From contig NZ_CP029425.2 of the NCBI RefSeq assembly GCF_002278135.3, positions 7,788,001-7,852,000 of the forward strand: a stretch of DNA of 64,000 nucleotides, written 5' to 3'. The position numbers and the translations under genes were made by a program. The DNA is from Bradyrhizobium ottawaense. GTDB lineage: Bacteria; Pseudomonadota; Alphaproteobacteria; Rhizobiales; Xanthobacteraceae. The notes beneath the pieces are model-generated. The model did not search any database. It was not told where the DNA came from and was given only the letters and a program-made list of their open reading frames with translations. Shown piece by piece: positions 33,594 through 43,926 of this stretch; within the stretch, counting starts at the first letter, position 1, and each line of letters opens with the position of its first letter.

Positions 33594-35363
33594 ATGCAGA
33601 GCCGCCTTCCCATCATCGTCTTCGCAGCCGTCATGGCCTTGATTCCGTTCGTCCCCGGCATGCCGCCGTTCTGGATCGTGCTGCTCGACAATATCGGCCT
33701 CGCGGCCCTCGTCGCGATGGGCCTCGTGCTGCTGACCGGCGTCGGCGGCCTGACCTCGTTCGGACAGGCAGCCTTCGTCGGCTTCGGCGCCTACACCACC
33801 GCGGTGCTGTCGACGGCCTACGGCCTGTCGCCCTGGCTGACGCTGCCGCTGTCGCTATTGGTCAGCGGATCGCTGGCGGTGCTGCTCGGGCTGATCACCG
33901 TCCGTCTCTCCGGCCATTATCTGCCGCTGGGCACGCTCGCCTGGGGGCTCGGGCTGTTCTATCTCTTCAGCAAGCTGGAGTTTCTCGGCCGTAACGACGG
34001 CATCTCGGCGATCCCGCCACTGTCGATCGGCACGTTCAAGATGCTCTCGCCCGGCTCGATCTATTACGCGATCTGGGTCGCCGTGATCGTCTCGGCGCTG
34101 CTGACGATGAACCTCTTGGATTCCCGCACCGGACGCGCCATCCGCGCGCTACGGCGCGGCCATGTCGCCGCCGAGGCGTTCGGCGTGCACACGCCGCGCG
34201 CCAAATTGCTGGTGTTCATCCATGCCGCCGTGCTCGCCGGCCTCTCCGGCTGGCTCTACGCGCATCTCCAGCGCGCGGTGAACCCGACGCCGTTCGGCGC
34301 GCAGGCCGGCATCGAATATCTCTTCATCGCGGTGGTCGGCGGCGCCGGCTATGTCTGGGGCGGCGTTTTGGGCGCGGCGATCGTCGTGGTCCTGAAAGAG
34401 GTGCTGCAGAGCTATCTGCCGCTGATCCTGCCCGGTTCCGGCCAGGTCGAGACCATCGTGTTCGGCATCATGCTGGTGGCGCTGTTGCAACTTGCGCCCG
34501 GCGGCCTCTGGCCGTGGCTGATGTCGTTCCTGCCGGAGCGGACCAGCGGCAAGAAGCCGGACACCTCTCTGAAGCTGGAGCAGCGTCCGCGCGCGCCCGG
34601 CGAGTCCAACATCCTGCTCCAGGTCGACAAGGCGCGAAAACAGTTCGGCGGCGTGGTCGCCGTCAACAACGTCTCCTTCGACGTCCAGGCTCGTGAGATC
34701 GTCGCGCTGATCGGCCCGAACGGCGCCGGCAAGAGCACGACCTTCAACCTGATCACCGGCGTGCTGTCGGCCACGTCAGGCTCGGTCTCGGTGCTCGGCA
34801 AGAAGGTCGACAAGGCGCCGCCGCAGGAGATCGTCAAGCTCGGCATCAGCAGGACCTTCCAGCATGTGAAGCTGGTCCCTGACATGACCGTGCTGGAGAA
34901 CGTCGCGATCGGCGCGCATCTGCGCGGCCATTCCGGCCCGATCGCCTCGATGCTGCGGCTCGACCGCGCCGACGAAGCCAAACTGCTCGCGGAGGCCGCC
35001 CGCCAGATCGAGCGCGTCGGCCTTGCCGACCACATGCACCAGCTCGCAGGCAGCCTCTCGCTCGGCCAGCAGCGCATCGTCGAGATCGCCCGCGCGCTCT
35101 GCGTCGATCCGATGCTGCTGCTGCTCGACGAACCGGCCGCCGGCCTGCGCCACATGGAAAAGCAGCAGCTCGCCAAGCTGCTGCGCGACTTGCGCGACGG
35201 CGGCATGAGCGTCCTCCTGGTCGAGCACGACATGGGCTTCGTGATGAACCTCGCCGACCGCATCGTGGTGCTCGATTTCGGCACCAAGATTGCCGAAGGC
35301 ACCCCCGCCACGATCAAGACCAATCCCGAAGTGATCAAGGCCTATCTCGGAGTGGCGGCATGA
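33594..35363 (+). CDS. Fused ABC permease-ATPase, LivM-LivG
   Basis: 589 residues combining two subunits. Residues 1-310 are a LivM permease ([28 protein letters not shown] near 42-69; [21 protein letters not shown] coupling loop near 178). A ~30-residue linker ([20 protein letters not shown]) joins to a LivG ATPase from about 342: Walker [21 protein letters not shown], signature [16 protein letters not shown], Walker [14 protein letters not shown], His switch LLVEHDMG. No frameshift is needed; it is one open frame. Such fusions are known in HAAT systems for aromatic acids. Confidence 0.92.
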   Translation: MQSRLPIIVFAAVMALIPFVPGMPPFWIVLLDNIGLAALVAMGLVLLTGVGGLTSFGQAAFVGFGAYTTAVLSTAYGLSPWLTLPLSLLVSGSLAVLLGLITVRLSGHYLPLGTLAWGLGLFYLFSKLEFLGRNDGISAIPPLSIGTFKMLSPGSIYYAIWVAVIVSALLTMNLLDSRTGRAIRALRRGHVAAEAFGVHTPRAKLLVFIHAAVLAGLSGWLYAHLQRAVNPTPFGAQAGIEYLFIAVVGGAGYVWGGVLGAAIVVVLKEVLQSYLPLILPGSGQVETIVFGIMLVALLQLAPGGLWPWLMSFLPERTSGKKPDTSLKLEQRPRAPGESNILLQVDKARKQFGGVVAVNNVSFDVQAREIVALIGPNGAGKSTTFNLITGVLSATSGSVSVLGKKVDKAPPQEIVKLGISRTFQHVKLVPDMTVLENVAIGAHLRGHSGPIASMLRLDRADEAKLLAEAARQIERVGLADHMHQLAGSLSLGQQRIVEIARALCVDPMLLLLDEPAAGLRHMEKQQLAKLLRDLRDGGMSVLLVEHDMGFVMNLADRIVVLDFGTKIAEGTPATIKTNPEVIKAYLGVAA

Positions 35364-36091
35364 GCGCGCTGTTGTCGGTCACCGACGCCCATGTCGCCTA
35401 CGGCAAGGTCGAGGCGGTGCGCTCGGTCTCGCTCGAGGTCGGCGCGAATGAGATCGTTACCATCGTCGGCGCCAATGGCGCCGGCAAGACCACGCTGCTC
35501 TCCGCCATCATGGGCATCCTGCCGCTGAAAGGCCGGGTCACTTTTGCCGGCCAGGATCTCGCCAGGCTCGACATCGAGGACCGCGTCGCGATGGGGCTTG
35601 GCCTCGTCCCGGAGCACCGCGAATTGTTCGTGACCATGAATGTCGAGGACAATCTCGAGCTCGGCGCCTTCCGCATCGAGCGAAGCAAGGCGAAAGCCTC
35701 GATGGAACGCGTCTACACGCTGTTTCCGCGGCTCAAGGAGCGCCGCAAGCAATTCGCCGGCACGCTCTCCGGCGGCGAGCAGCAAATGCTCGCGATGGGG
35801 CGCGCGCTGATGGGCGAGCCGAAGCTGCTGATGCTGGATGAGCCGAGCCTCGGCCTCGCCCCGATCATCGTCGCCGACATCTTCCGCATCGTCACCGAAC
35901 TCCGCGCCAGCGGCGTCTCGGTGCTGCTGGTCGAGCAGAACGCGCAGGCCGCGCTGAAGATCGCGGACCAGGCCTATGTGATGGAGCTCGGCGAGTTCGT
36001 GCTCTCCGGCAAGGCCAGCGATATCGCCGCGAACGAGCGGGTTGCGGCCAGCTATCTCGGCTTCCAGCACGAAGGTGAGAGCGTGATCTGA
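35360..36091 (+). CDS. ABC transporter ATP-binding protein, LivF type (cou-linked)
   Basis: 243 residues. Walker A IVGANGAGKTTLLSAIMGIL (about 35-54), signature LSGGEQQMLAMGRALMG (near 139), Walker B LLMLDEPSLGLAP, D-loop and His switch replaced by LLVEQNAQAA as is normal in LivF. Overlaps the fused gene by 4 bp (ATGA). The unit carries no binding protein; the nearest unpaired one is at 47927. Confidence 0.92.
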   Translation: MSALLSVTDAHVAYGKVEAVRSVSLEVGANEIVTIVGANGAGKTTLLSAIMGILPLKGRVTFAGQDLARLDIEDRVAMGLGLVPEHRELFVTMNVEDNLELGAFRIERSKAKASMERVYTLFPRLKERRKQFAGTLSGGEQQMLAMGRALMGEPKLLMLDEPSLGLAPIIVADIFRIVTELRASGVSVLLVEQNAQAALKIADQAYVMELGEFVLSGKASDIAANERVAASYLGFQHEGESVI

Positions 36092-36093
36092 TT

Positions 36094-36258
36094 CTTACCC
36101 TCCCCTGGAGGGGGAGGGTCGCTTCGCAAAGAGCGCAGCGATGTGCGAAGCGGGGTGGGGTGACGGTCCCTCCGCGTAGAACACTGCCCGTGTTGAGAGA
36201 TCACCCCACCCCGCTCGCGCTCCACGCGACCGACCCTCCCCCTCCAGGGGAGGGTAAG
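36094..36258. repeat. Hairpin repeat element, family R3 (complete copy)
   Basis: 165 bp with perfect 28-bp terminal inverted repeats (36094-36121 and 36231-36258), identical at the ends to the copy at 12283-12447 and diverged inside. Begins 3 bp after the LivF stop, so it ends that transcript and the convergent PNPOx-family transcript. Confidence 0.9.
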
Positions 36259-36267
36259 CGCGCGGCG

Positions 36268-36897
36268 TTACGTAGCTCCTGTCACCTTACCGCCCTTCAA
36301 CGCCGCCACCTCGGCCTCCAACTCTGCAATCCTCGCGTCCCTCACCGCCAACGCCGCTGCCACATCGCCTGCGTCGAACTTCTGCGGAATGTGCTGCGGG
36401 CAGTTGGTGTCCCAGGCCGCGATCTTGAACAGGATCACCTGCTCCGGCCGGGCGCGGTAGCCCTTCGGCATCAGCGATGTCGTCAGCTCCTCGTCGTCCT
36501 CGACCACGCGCGCCTCGCCCCAGATCTTGACCCGGCGGCGATGGGCGTAGTCCATCACGAAGATGTAGGCCTTGGGATTCTCGGACAGGTTTCCCTGCGT
36601 GATGTATTGCCGGTTGCCGGCGTAGTCCGTGAAGGCCAGCGTCTGCTTGTCCAGCACTTTCAAGAACCCTTTGGGACCCCCGCGGTGCTGGATGTAGGGC
36701 TGGCCGTCGGCCGAGGTAGTGGCGAAATAGAAACTGTCGGCGTCAGCCAGGAACGACGCGAGATTCTCATCGACCTCGGTGCGCCAGCCGCGCTGCTCGG
36801 CGTGAGCATAGCCTTCGCGTGATCCCTTTCGGGTCTGGATCGATTTCACCGCCGGCGTGAACGCCACGTCGCTGGCGTAGGTGTGAGTTGCCGTCAT
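36268..36897 (-). CDS. Pyridoxamine 5'-phosphate oxidase family protein
   Basis: 209-residue flavin-binding split-barrel protein: ADSFYFATTSADGQPYIQHRGGPKGFLKVLDKQTLAFTDY is the PNPOx-like core (about 52-91). The C-terminal ~30 residues (DVAAALAVRDARIAELEAEVAALKGG) look like a short coiled coil. Sequence does not say whether it binds FMN or F420 or what it reduces. Divergent from a LysR regulator, which probably controls it. Confidence 0.85.
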   Translation of the reverse strand: MTATHTYASDVAFTPAVKSIQTRKGSREGYAHAEQRGWRTEVDENLASFLADADSFYFATTSADGQPYIQHRGGPKGFLKVLDKQTLAFTDYAGNRQYITQGNLSENPKAYIFVMDYAHRRRVKIWGEARVVEDDEELTTSLMPKGYRARPEQVILFKIAAWDTNCPQHIPQKFDAGDVAAALAVRDARIAELEAEVAALKGGKVTGAT

Positions 36898-36981
36898 CGG
36901 AACATCTCCTGAAATCCCGGCGCATGTCTGCGTTTATCCTCGATAAAATGTACCTCCCGGCGGCCAAAACAAACTACCGGC

Positions 36982-37010
36982 TTGACACTTCATCGTTGCG
37001 ATATATGCAA
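36982..37010 (+). promoter_or_regulatory. Putative lysR promoter with TTGC-N7-GCAA site
   Basis: TTGACA (36982-36987), 16 bases, then TATGCA (37004-37009). Overlapping the -10 is TTGCGATATATGCAA (36996-37010), a symmetrical site of the kind LysR proteins use. Transcription would begin at or next to the ATG at 37018, so the message may be leaderless. Confidence 0.5.
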
Positions 37011-37017
37011 TAATGAG

Positions 37018-37902
37018 ATGGACCGCCTCGAAGCCATGCACGTCTTCGTCACCGTTGCCGATCTGCGCGGCTTTGCGCCGGCGGCGCGCAAGCTGCACCT
37101 GTCGCCCTCGGCGGTAACGCGGCTGATCGCGGCGCTGGAGGAGCATCTCGGCGCCCGGCTGCTGCAGCGGACCACCCGGCAGGTGAGATTGACCGACGTC
37201 GGCACGCGCTATCTGGAGCGCGCGCGGCGCATCCTCGCCGATGTCGAGGAGGCCGACGGCTCGGCGCGGGAGGAGCGCCACCGGCCGAGCGGACGGTTGG
37301 TGGTATCGGCCCCGGTCGGCTTCGGCCGGCTGCATGTCGGGCCGGTCATGACCGACTATCTCAAGCGCTATCCCGAGGTCGGCGGGGAATTGCGCTTGTC
37401 CGACCATCTCGTCAATCTCGTGGAGGACGCCGTCGATGTCGCGGTGCGGATCGGTCATCTCGCCGATTCCTCGCTGGTGGCGCGCCAGGTCGGCGAGATG
37501 CGGCGGATCGTGGTGGCGACGCCGGGCTATCTGAAGCGCCACGGCGAGCCGAAGACGCCGGACGCATTGCTCGGACACCAGACCATTCAGTTCGGGCCCT
37601 TCGCCAGCTGGCACTTCGTGCACGACGGCCGCGACATCGAGGTCACGCCATCGCCCCGCTTCATCAGCAACAGCGCCGACGCCGCCCTGCAATATGCCGA
37701 AGCCGGCGGCGGGGTGACGCGCGTGCTGGCCTATCAGGCCGCCGAGGGGCTGAAGCGCGGACGGCTGAAAATCGTGCTGGCGAAGTACGAGCAGCCGGCG
37801 CTGCCGATCCACATCATCTACCCGACCTCGCGGCTGCTCTCGGCCAAGGTGCGCGCGTTCGTCGATCTCGTGGTGGAGACGGCGGAGTGGAAGTTTGGGT
37901 AG
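37018..37902 (+). CDS. LysR family transcriptional regulator
   Basis: 294 residues. N-terminal winged HTH MDRLEAMHVFVTVADLRGFAPAARKLHLSPSAVTRLIAALEEHLGARLLQRTTRQVRLTD (1-60), then a periplasmic-binding-protein-like effector domain (VSAPVGFGRLHVGPVMTDYLKRYPEV, VDVAVRIGHLADSSLVARQVGEMRR). This pattern is the CrgA/YafC-like branch of LysR. The ATG at 37018 begins the homology; the frame to 36982 runs through the promoter. Divergent from the PNPOx-family gene. Confidence 0.92.
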   Translation: MDRLEAMHVFVTVADLRGFAPAARKLHLSPSAVTRLIAALEEHLGARLLQRTTRQVRLTDVGTRYLERARRILADVEEADGSAREERHRPSGRLVVSAPVGFGRLHVGPVMTDYLKRYPEVGGELRLSDHLVNLVEDAVDVAVRIGHLADSSLVARQVGEMRRIVVATPGYLKRHGEPKTPDALLGHQTIQFGPFASWHFVHDGRDIEVTPSPRFISNSADAALQYAEAGGGVTRVLAYQAAEGLKRGRLKIVLAKYEQPALPIHIIYPTSRLLSAKVRAFVDLVVETAEWKFG

Positions 37903-37906
37903 CTCT

Positions 37907-38040
37907 CGTGCCCCGGACGCATCGCAGCACGCAGTGATGCGATGCCGAGCCGGGGCCCAGAAGGCGGCGCGATATCATGCCGAGGCATGGGTCCCGGCTC
38001 TGCGGAGCGGCACTTCGCGCCGCACCGCGTCCGGGACACG
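37907..38040. repeat. Intergenic palindromic repeat, family R1
   Basis: Third R1 copy, between convergent lysR and thioesterase genes. Blocks CCCCGGACGC, CGAGCCGGGGCCCAG, GGGTCCCGGCTCTGC and CGCGTCCGGGACACG. Confidence 0.75.
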
Positions 38041-38053
38041 GAGAGCGAGAGCG

Positions 38054-38473
38054 TCACCCCTTCTTCGGCACCACCCGAAACGTGCCGCTGGCGCGCGCGA
38101 TCACGGCATCGTCGGCTTTGACCAGGCATTGTGCAAAACAGATCGTAGAGCCGGTCTTGATCGCCTCACCTTCGACCGAGAGCCATTGGCCGATCTCGGC
38201 GGCGCCGACATAGTCGACCGACAGCGAGATCGTCACGAACGACGTGGTCCAGCCCGTTGCCTGGGCGCAGCTATAGCCCATGGCGGCATCGGCCAGCGCG
38301 GCGATCAGCCCTCCGTGAATCAGCCCGCGCGCGTTGGTGTGCGGCGTCGCCAGACGCAGCCCCACGGTGACGCCCTTGTCGGACTTCTTCGAATAGAGCG
38401 GCTCCCAGGGATCGGTGAGCGGCGCCTTGCGGAAATGCGGCTCGAAGCCGGTGGGGATGTCGGGAGAGGTCAT
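38054..38473 (-). CDS. PaaI family thioesterase (hotdog fold)
   Basis: 139 residues. NARGLIHGGLIAALADAAMG (about 48-67) is the PaaI/YbgC-type hotdog motif with the HGG and the helical catalytic Asp; FVTISLSVDYVGAAEIGQWL is the next strand pair. Hydrolyses an acyl- or aryl-CoA thioester; substrate unknown. In this neighbourhood it might relieve CoA trapped as aromatic thioesters, by analogy with PaaI. Confidence 0.85.
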   Translation of the reverse strand: MTSPDIPTGFEPHFRKAPLTDPWEPLYSKKSDKGVTVGLRLATPHTNARGLIHGGLIAALADAAMGYSCAQATGWTTSFVTISLSVDYVGAAEIGQWLSVEGEAIKTGSTICFAQCLVKADDAVIARASGTFRVVPKKG

Positions 38474-38594
38474 GGCGGTCTCGCGTTGCTGGTCGCCGGC
38501 ATTGAACGCGATAGACGTGACGGTTGCATCAATTACAAAGTTTCAAACGGAATTTGCGCGAGTGTTTGAAACGGAAGGCGCCACAATGACGGCG

Positions 38595-38688
38595 CCGTAG
38601 GGTGGGCAAAGCGAAGCGTGCCCACGCGCGTTCGCAATCATGGGAAGGTGGTGGGCACGGCGCAAGAGCGCCTTTGCCCACCCTACGG
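38595..38688. repeat. Palindromic repeat, family R5
   Basis: CCGTAGGGTGGGCAAAG at the left pairs with CTTTGCCCACCCTACGG at the right; the middle has GCGTGCCCAC and GTGGGCACG, making a nested hairpin. It lies directly downstream of pobA. Confidence 0.85.
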
Positions 38689-38694
38689 ACTGTC

Positions 38695-40047
<1,353 letters not shown>

Positions 40048-40116
40048 TTAGATAACATGTTAATTAACGAGACCGGGCCATCGAAGCCCGCCGTCGAAAA
40101 CAGGGAGAGACGTGTG

Positions 40117-41133
40117 ATGAGGAAAGCCTGTCTGGCGTTGCTGCTGGCCGCAAGCGTGACGCCTGCCTTCGCGCAGGACAAGACCTTCGATTTGAAGATC
40201 TCGCACTGGGTGCCGGCTTCGCATCCGCTGCAGAAGTCGCTGGAAGACTGGGCTGCCGCGGTCGAGAAGGATTCCGGCGGCACCATCAAGGGCAAGGTGT
40301 TTCCGGCCCAGCAGCTCGGCAAGGCGTTCGACCATTACGACATGGCGCGCGACGGCATCGCCGACGTCACCTATGTCAATCCCGGCTACCAGCCCGGCCG
40401 CTTCCCGATCGTCGGCGCCGGCGAGCTGCCGTTCCTGATCTCGGACGCCAAGGGCGGCTCGATGGGGCTGGACGCCTGGTATCGCAAATATGCCGAGAAG
40501 GAGATGAAGGACGTCAAATACTGTCTCGCCTTCGTCCACTCGCCCTCCTCCTTCCATTCCAAGACCAAGAAGATCGTGCTGCCTGAAGACGTAAAGGGCA
40601 TGAAGATCCGCCCGGCGCATGCCACCATGGCGAACTTCGTGACCTCGCTCGGCGGCACCAATGTGCAGTCCTCGGCGCCTGAGGTCCGCGACATCATCGA
40701 GCGCGGCGTCGCCGACGGCGTCACCTTCCCCTGGGGTTCCCTGGTGCTGTTCGGCATCGACAAGGTGACCAAATACGACATGGAGGCGCCGCTCTACACC
40801 ACGACCTTCGTGTTCGTGATCAACAAGGACAAGTACAACGCGATGTCCGACAAGCAGAAGGCCGCGATCGACAAGAACTGCTCGGTCGAAATGGCGGGCG
40901 TGGTCGGCGAGCACTGGGGCAAGTTCGAGGATGCGGGCATCGACAAGGTGAAGGCGGAATCCGGCCACGAGGTCTACAAGCTGGCGCCCGAGCAGACCGC
41001 CGTCTGGAAGAAGGCCGCCGAGCCGCTGGTGAAGACCTGGTCCGAGGGCGCCAAGAAGGCCGGCGCCGATCCGGACGCGGCGCTTAGCGAGCTGAAGGCG
41101 TCGCTGAAGAAGTACAACGCGTTGGCGGAGTGA
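40117..41133 (+). CDS. TRAP transporter solute-binding protein, DctP type
   Basis: Periplasmic binding protein of a tripartite ATP-independent transporter, 338 residues. Sec signal MRKACLALLLAASVTPAFAQ, mature DKTFDLKISHWVPASHPLQK. Domain II holds the conserved Arg region GMKIRPAHATMANFVTSLGG (about 165-184) that binds a carboxylate. The ATG at 40117 follows CAGGGAGAG; the in-frame ATG at 40057 lacks a ribosome-binding site. Position matches R. palustris TarP, a coumarate-binding TRAP protein (from memory), so an aromatic acid is the likely cargo. Confidence 0.9.
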   Translation: MRKACLALLLAASVTPAFAQDKTFDLKISHWVPASHPLQKSLEDWAAAVEKDSGGTIKGKVFPAQQLGKAFDHYDMARDGIADVTYVNPGYQPGRFPIVGAGELPFLISDAKGGSMGLDAWYRKYAEKEMKDVKYCLAFVHSPSSFHSKTKKIVLPEDVKGMKIRPAHATMANFVTSLGGTNVQSSAPEVRDIIERGVADGVTFPWGSLVLFGIDKVTKYDMEAPLYTTTFVFVINKDKYNAMSDKQKAAIDKNCSVEMAGVVGEHWGKFEDAGIDKVKAESGHEVYKLAPEQTAVWKKAAEPLVKTWSEGAKKAGADPDAALSELKASLKKYNALAE

Positions 41134-41154
41134 CGCCGCGACGCGATCGGTCCT

Positions 41155-41310
41155 TCCTCCCCCTCTCCCCGTCCTTACGGGGAGAGGGTTGGGGTGAGGG
41201 GCTGCGTCCGCAAAAAGAGTGACAGATGGACTCGCGGAGAGTCCCCCTCACCCGCATCGCATCTCCGATGCGATGCGGCCTCTCCCCGCACGCGGGGAGA
41301 GGCAAGAGCC
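41155..41310. repeat. Hairpin repeat, R3-like variant
   Basis: CCCTCTCCCCGTCCTTACGG, then GGGGAGAGGG, at the left; CCTCTCCCCGCACGCGGGGA, then GAGG, at the right. Inner GGGTTGGGGTGAGGGG pairs with CCCCCTCACCC. It separates the TRAP binding protein from its membrane subunits, so it may attenuate transcription inside the operon. Confidence 0.7.
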
Positions 41311-41358
41311 GCCGCCGGAGTCGAGAGCGAGAATGACGACACTCGATAGGACACACCC

Positions 41359-41868
41359 ATGAAGCGCTCCTGGATGGACCGCATCATCGACACGATCGAA
41401 TGGATCGCGGCCGGCTTCGTCGGCATCGTCGCGCTCGACATCTTCCTGTCGGTGCTGCTCCGCAACACGCTGAATTATTCGATCCCTGATTCGTTCGACA
41501 TCGGCCGCATGCTGCTCGGCATCCTCATCTTCTGGGGCATCGCCGCGACCTCCTATCGCGGCACCCACATCACGGTGGACCTCGTCTGGGGCAATGTCGG
41601 GCCGCGCCATCAGCGCTGGATCGACGTGTTCGCAACCCTGGTGCTGCTGTTCGTCGTGACCGTGCAGACCTGGACGCTGTTCGACAAGGTGCGCGGCACC
41701 TACAACGACAACGTCCTGACCTTCGACATGCACATGCCGACCTGGCCGTTCTTCGCGATCGCCTGGGTCGGCGACGTCTGCGCCGTGCTGCTGATCGCGA
41801 TCCGCACCTACCGCCTGATCTTCCACCCCGAAGATATGCACGATCCCAAATTGAAGGCGACGGAGTAA
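41359..41868 (+). CDS. TRAP transporter small permease, DctQ type
   Basis: 169 residues with four hydrophobic segments: WIAAGFVGIVALDIFLSVLLR (about 15-35), DIGRMLLGILIFWGIAATSY (near 48, with the conserved helix), WIDVFATLVLLFVVTVQTW (near 90) and WPFFAIAWVGDVCAVLLIAI (near 130). DctQ subunits pair with DctM in the inner membrane. The large permease starts 2 bp after the stop. Confidence 0.9.
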   Translation: MKRSWMDRIIDTIEWIAAGFVGIVALDIFLSVLLRNTLNYSIPDSFDIGRMLLGILIFWGIAATSYRGTHITVDLVWGNVGPRHQRWIDVFATLVLLFVVTVQTWTLFDKVRGTYNDNVLTFDMHMPTWPFFAIAWVGDVCAVLLIAIRTYRLIFHPEDMHDPKLKATE

Positions 41869-41870
41869 TC

Positions 41871-43190
41871 ATGAGCACCGATGCCGTCGCCGTAATCGGC
41901 TTCGTTTCCCTGTTTGTCCTGATGCTGCTGCGCGTGCCCGTCGGCATGGCCATGGGCCTCGTCGGCGTGTCCGGTTTCGCCTATCTCGTCAACGGGACGG
42001 CCGCCCTGAAGCTGGTCGGCCAGACCTCGATGCGCACGGTCACCGACTACACCTTCGGCGTCATCCCGATGTTCCTGCTGATGGGTTCGTTCGTGTCCAA
42101 TTCCGGCATGAGCCGCGAGCTGTTCCGCGCCGCCAACGGTTTCGTCGGGCATTTGCGCGGCGGCCTCGGCATCGCCACCGTCGGCGCCTGCGGCGGCTTT
42201 GCCGCGATCTGCGGCTCGTCGGTTGCGACCGCCGCGACCTTCTCGGCCGTCGCCTATCCCGAGATGCGCCGTTTCGGCTATCCGCAATCGTTCGCCACCG
42301 GCGTGATCGCGGCGGGCGGCACGCTGGGCGCGATGCTGCCGCCCTCCACGGTGCTCGCCGTCTACGGCATCATCACCGAGCAGGACATCGGAAAGCTCTT
42401 CATCGCCGGCATCATCCCGGGCCTGCTGGCGATGAGCATGTACATGATCACGATCTTCCTGATCGGCTATTTCCGTCCCGACTTCCTGCCCAAGGGCAAG
42501 GTGACGCCGTGGCGCGAGCGCTTTGCCGGCCTGAAGGAGATCTGGGCGCCGGCGCTGCTGTTCATCTTCGTGATCGGCGGCCTCTACGGCCTGCCCTATT
42601 TGCCGCGCTTCACGCCGACGGAGGCGGGCGGCGTCGGCGCCGCCGGCGCGTTCATCATCGGCGTGCTGACGGGCCGCCTCGACCGCGAGAAGATCCTGGC
42701 CTCGCTGCTCCAGGCGACGCGCACCGCGGCCGCCGTCTTCACCGTGCTGATCGGCGCGCTGATCTTCGGCTATTTCCTCACGGTGACGCAGACGCCGCAG
42801 AAAGTGACCGAATTCCTCACCGGCCTCGGTCTCGGCAGCTACGGCGTGCTGGCGCTGATCATGGTGATGTATCTCGTGCTCGGCTGCCTGATGGACGCCA
42901 TGGCGATGATCATCCTCACCGTGCCGATCATCTTCCCCGTCATCACGCATCTCGGCTTCGACCCGATCTGGTTCGGCGTCATCATCGTCATGACCGTCGA
43001 GCTCGGCCTGATCCACCCGCCTGTCGGCATGAACGTCTTCGTCATCAAGAGCGTGGTGAAGGACGTCTCCTTCTCCACGATCTTCAAGGGCGTGATTCCG
43101 TTCGTGGTCACCGACCTGATCCGCCTCGTGATCCTGATCGCCTTCCCGCTGCTGGCGACCTGGCTGCCGACGCGGATGATGGCGAATTGA
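41871..43190 (+). CDS. TRAP transporter large permease, DctM type
   Basis: 439-residue transport channel subunit with about 12 membrane segments. Conserved parts: LRVPVGMAMGLVGVSGF (about 20-36), FGVIPMFLLMGSFVSNSGMSRELF, ICGSSVATAATFSAVAYPEMRRFGY (near 109-133), GGTLGAMLPPSTVLAVYGIITEQ and the C-terminal TVELGLIHPPVGMNVFVI (near 378). Imports the solute using an ion gradient. Last gene of the TRAP set, 12 bp before the DUF3237 gene. Confidence 0.93.
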   Translation: MSTDAVAVIGFVSLFVLMLLRVPVGMAMGLVGVSGFAYLVNGTAALKLVGQTSMRTVTDYTFGVIPMFLLMGSFVSNSGMSRELFRAANGFVGHLRGGLGIATVGACGGFAAICGSSVATAATFSAVAYPEMRRFGYPQSFATGVIAAGGTLGAMLPPSTVLAVYGIITEQDIGKLFIAGIIPGLLAMSMYMITIFLIGYFRPDFLPKGKVTPWRERFAGLKEIWAPALLFIFVIGGLYGLPYLPRFTPTEAGGVGAAGAFIIGVLTGRLDREKILASLLQATRTAAAVFTVLIGALIFGYFLTVTQTPQKVTEFLTGLGLGSYGVLALIMVMYLVLGCLMDAMAMIILTVPIIFPVITHLGFDPIWFGVIIVMTVELGLIHPPVGMNVFVIKSVVKDVSFSTIFKGVIPFVVTDLIRLVILIAFPLLATWLPTRMMAN

Positions 43191-43202
43191 CAGGGTGAAG
43201 CG

Positions 43203-43664
43203 ATGACGACACCGACGCTCGAGACGAAGTACGTCTTCACCATCACCGCCAAAATCGGCGAGGTCGTCACCGCCGGCGAGACCGGCATCGGTGTTCGCCG
43301 CATCATCCCGATCATCGGCGGTGAGGTCACGGGCGCGATATCAGGCAAGGTGCTGCCGTTCGGGGCCGACTTCCAGACCATCCGCCCCAACGAGCTGATC
43401 GACCTGGAGGCGAAGTACGCCTTCGAGACCGACGACGGCGCCGTTGTCTATGTCGAGAACAAGGGCATGCGCTTCGGACCGGTCGAGCTGCTGCAGAAGC
43501 TCAAGCGCGGCGAGCCGGTCGATCCCGAGCTGATCTATTTCCGCACCGTGCCGCGGTTCGAGACCGGGCACGAGAACTATCGCTGGCTGATGCAGCACAT
43601 TTTCGTCGGCTCAGCCGCGCGCCATGCGGATCGCGTCGTGATCGACGTGCATCAGGTGATGTGA
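43203..43664 (+). CDS. DUF3237 domain-containing protein
   Basis: 153 residues, single small domain: TPTLETKYVFTITAKIGEVV start, GVRRIIPIIGGEVTGAISGKVLPFGADFQ (about 34-62), FRTVPRFETGHENYRWLMQHIFVGSA (near 118). The family is recognised but has no agreed function; it forms a beta barrel. It directly follows the TRAP genes and precedes the crotonase, so a role in handling aromatic acyl intermediates is plausible but unproven. No signal peptide, hence cytosolic. Confidence 0.8.
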   Translation: MTTPTLETKYVFTITAKIGEVVTAGETGIGVRRIIPIIGGEVTGAISGKVLPFGADFQTIRPNELIDLEAKYAFETDDGAVVYVENKGMRFGPVELLQKLKRGEPVDPELIYFRTVPRFETGHENYRWLMQHIFVGSAARHADRVVIDVHQVM

Positions 43665-43694
43665 AGGGCGGCGGCCTTTCAACGCTCTCCGCTC

Positions 43695-43841
43695 GTCGTC
43701 CCGGCGAAAGCCGGGACCCATACCGCGTGATCTATCGGTTGCCGGCGGTCGGAATACCGAACAATGGGTCTCCGCCAGATCTCTCCCTGGGGTTAAGGCT
43801 CCCTGCGTCCCGTGCGCGATTGCGCGCTAGGCAGGGACGAC
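43695..43841. repeat. Palindromic repeat, family R2 (diverged)
   Basis: Left arm GTCGTCCCGGCGAAAGCCGG matches the copy at 10546; the right end is only GCAGGGACGAC, so the second arm has decayed. Lies upstream of operator D. Confidence 0.65.
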
Positions 43842-43892
43842 ATTGTGTGCGGAGCAGCATTCTGCCGCCCCACCTTGACTCCCCCGAAATTC

Positions 43893-43907
43893 GTTATACA
43901 ACATAAC
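43893..43907 (+). promoter_or_regulatory. CouR-type operator D, crotonase promoter
   Basis: GTTATACAACATAAC, inverted arms GTTAT/ATAAC around five bases, fits GTTATAYNNNATAAY. It lies 19 bp before the crotonase ATG, where a bound repressor would block initiation of the couA-couB-type operon. Confidence 0.65.
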
Positions 43908-43926
43908 TATTCTGACAAGGACGCAA

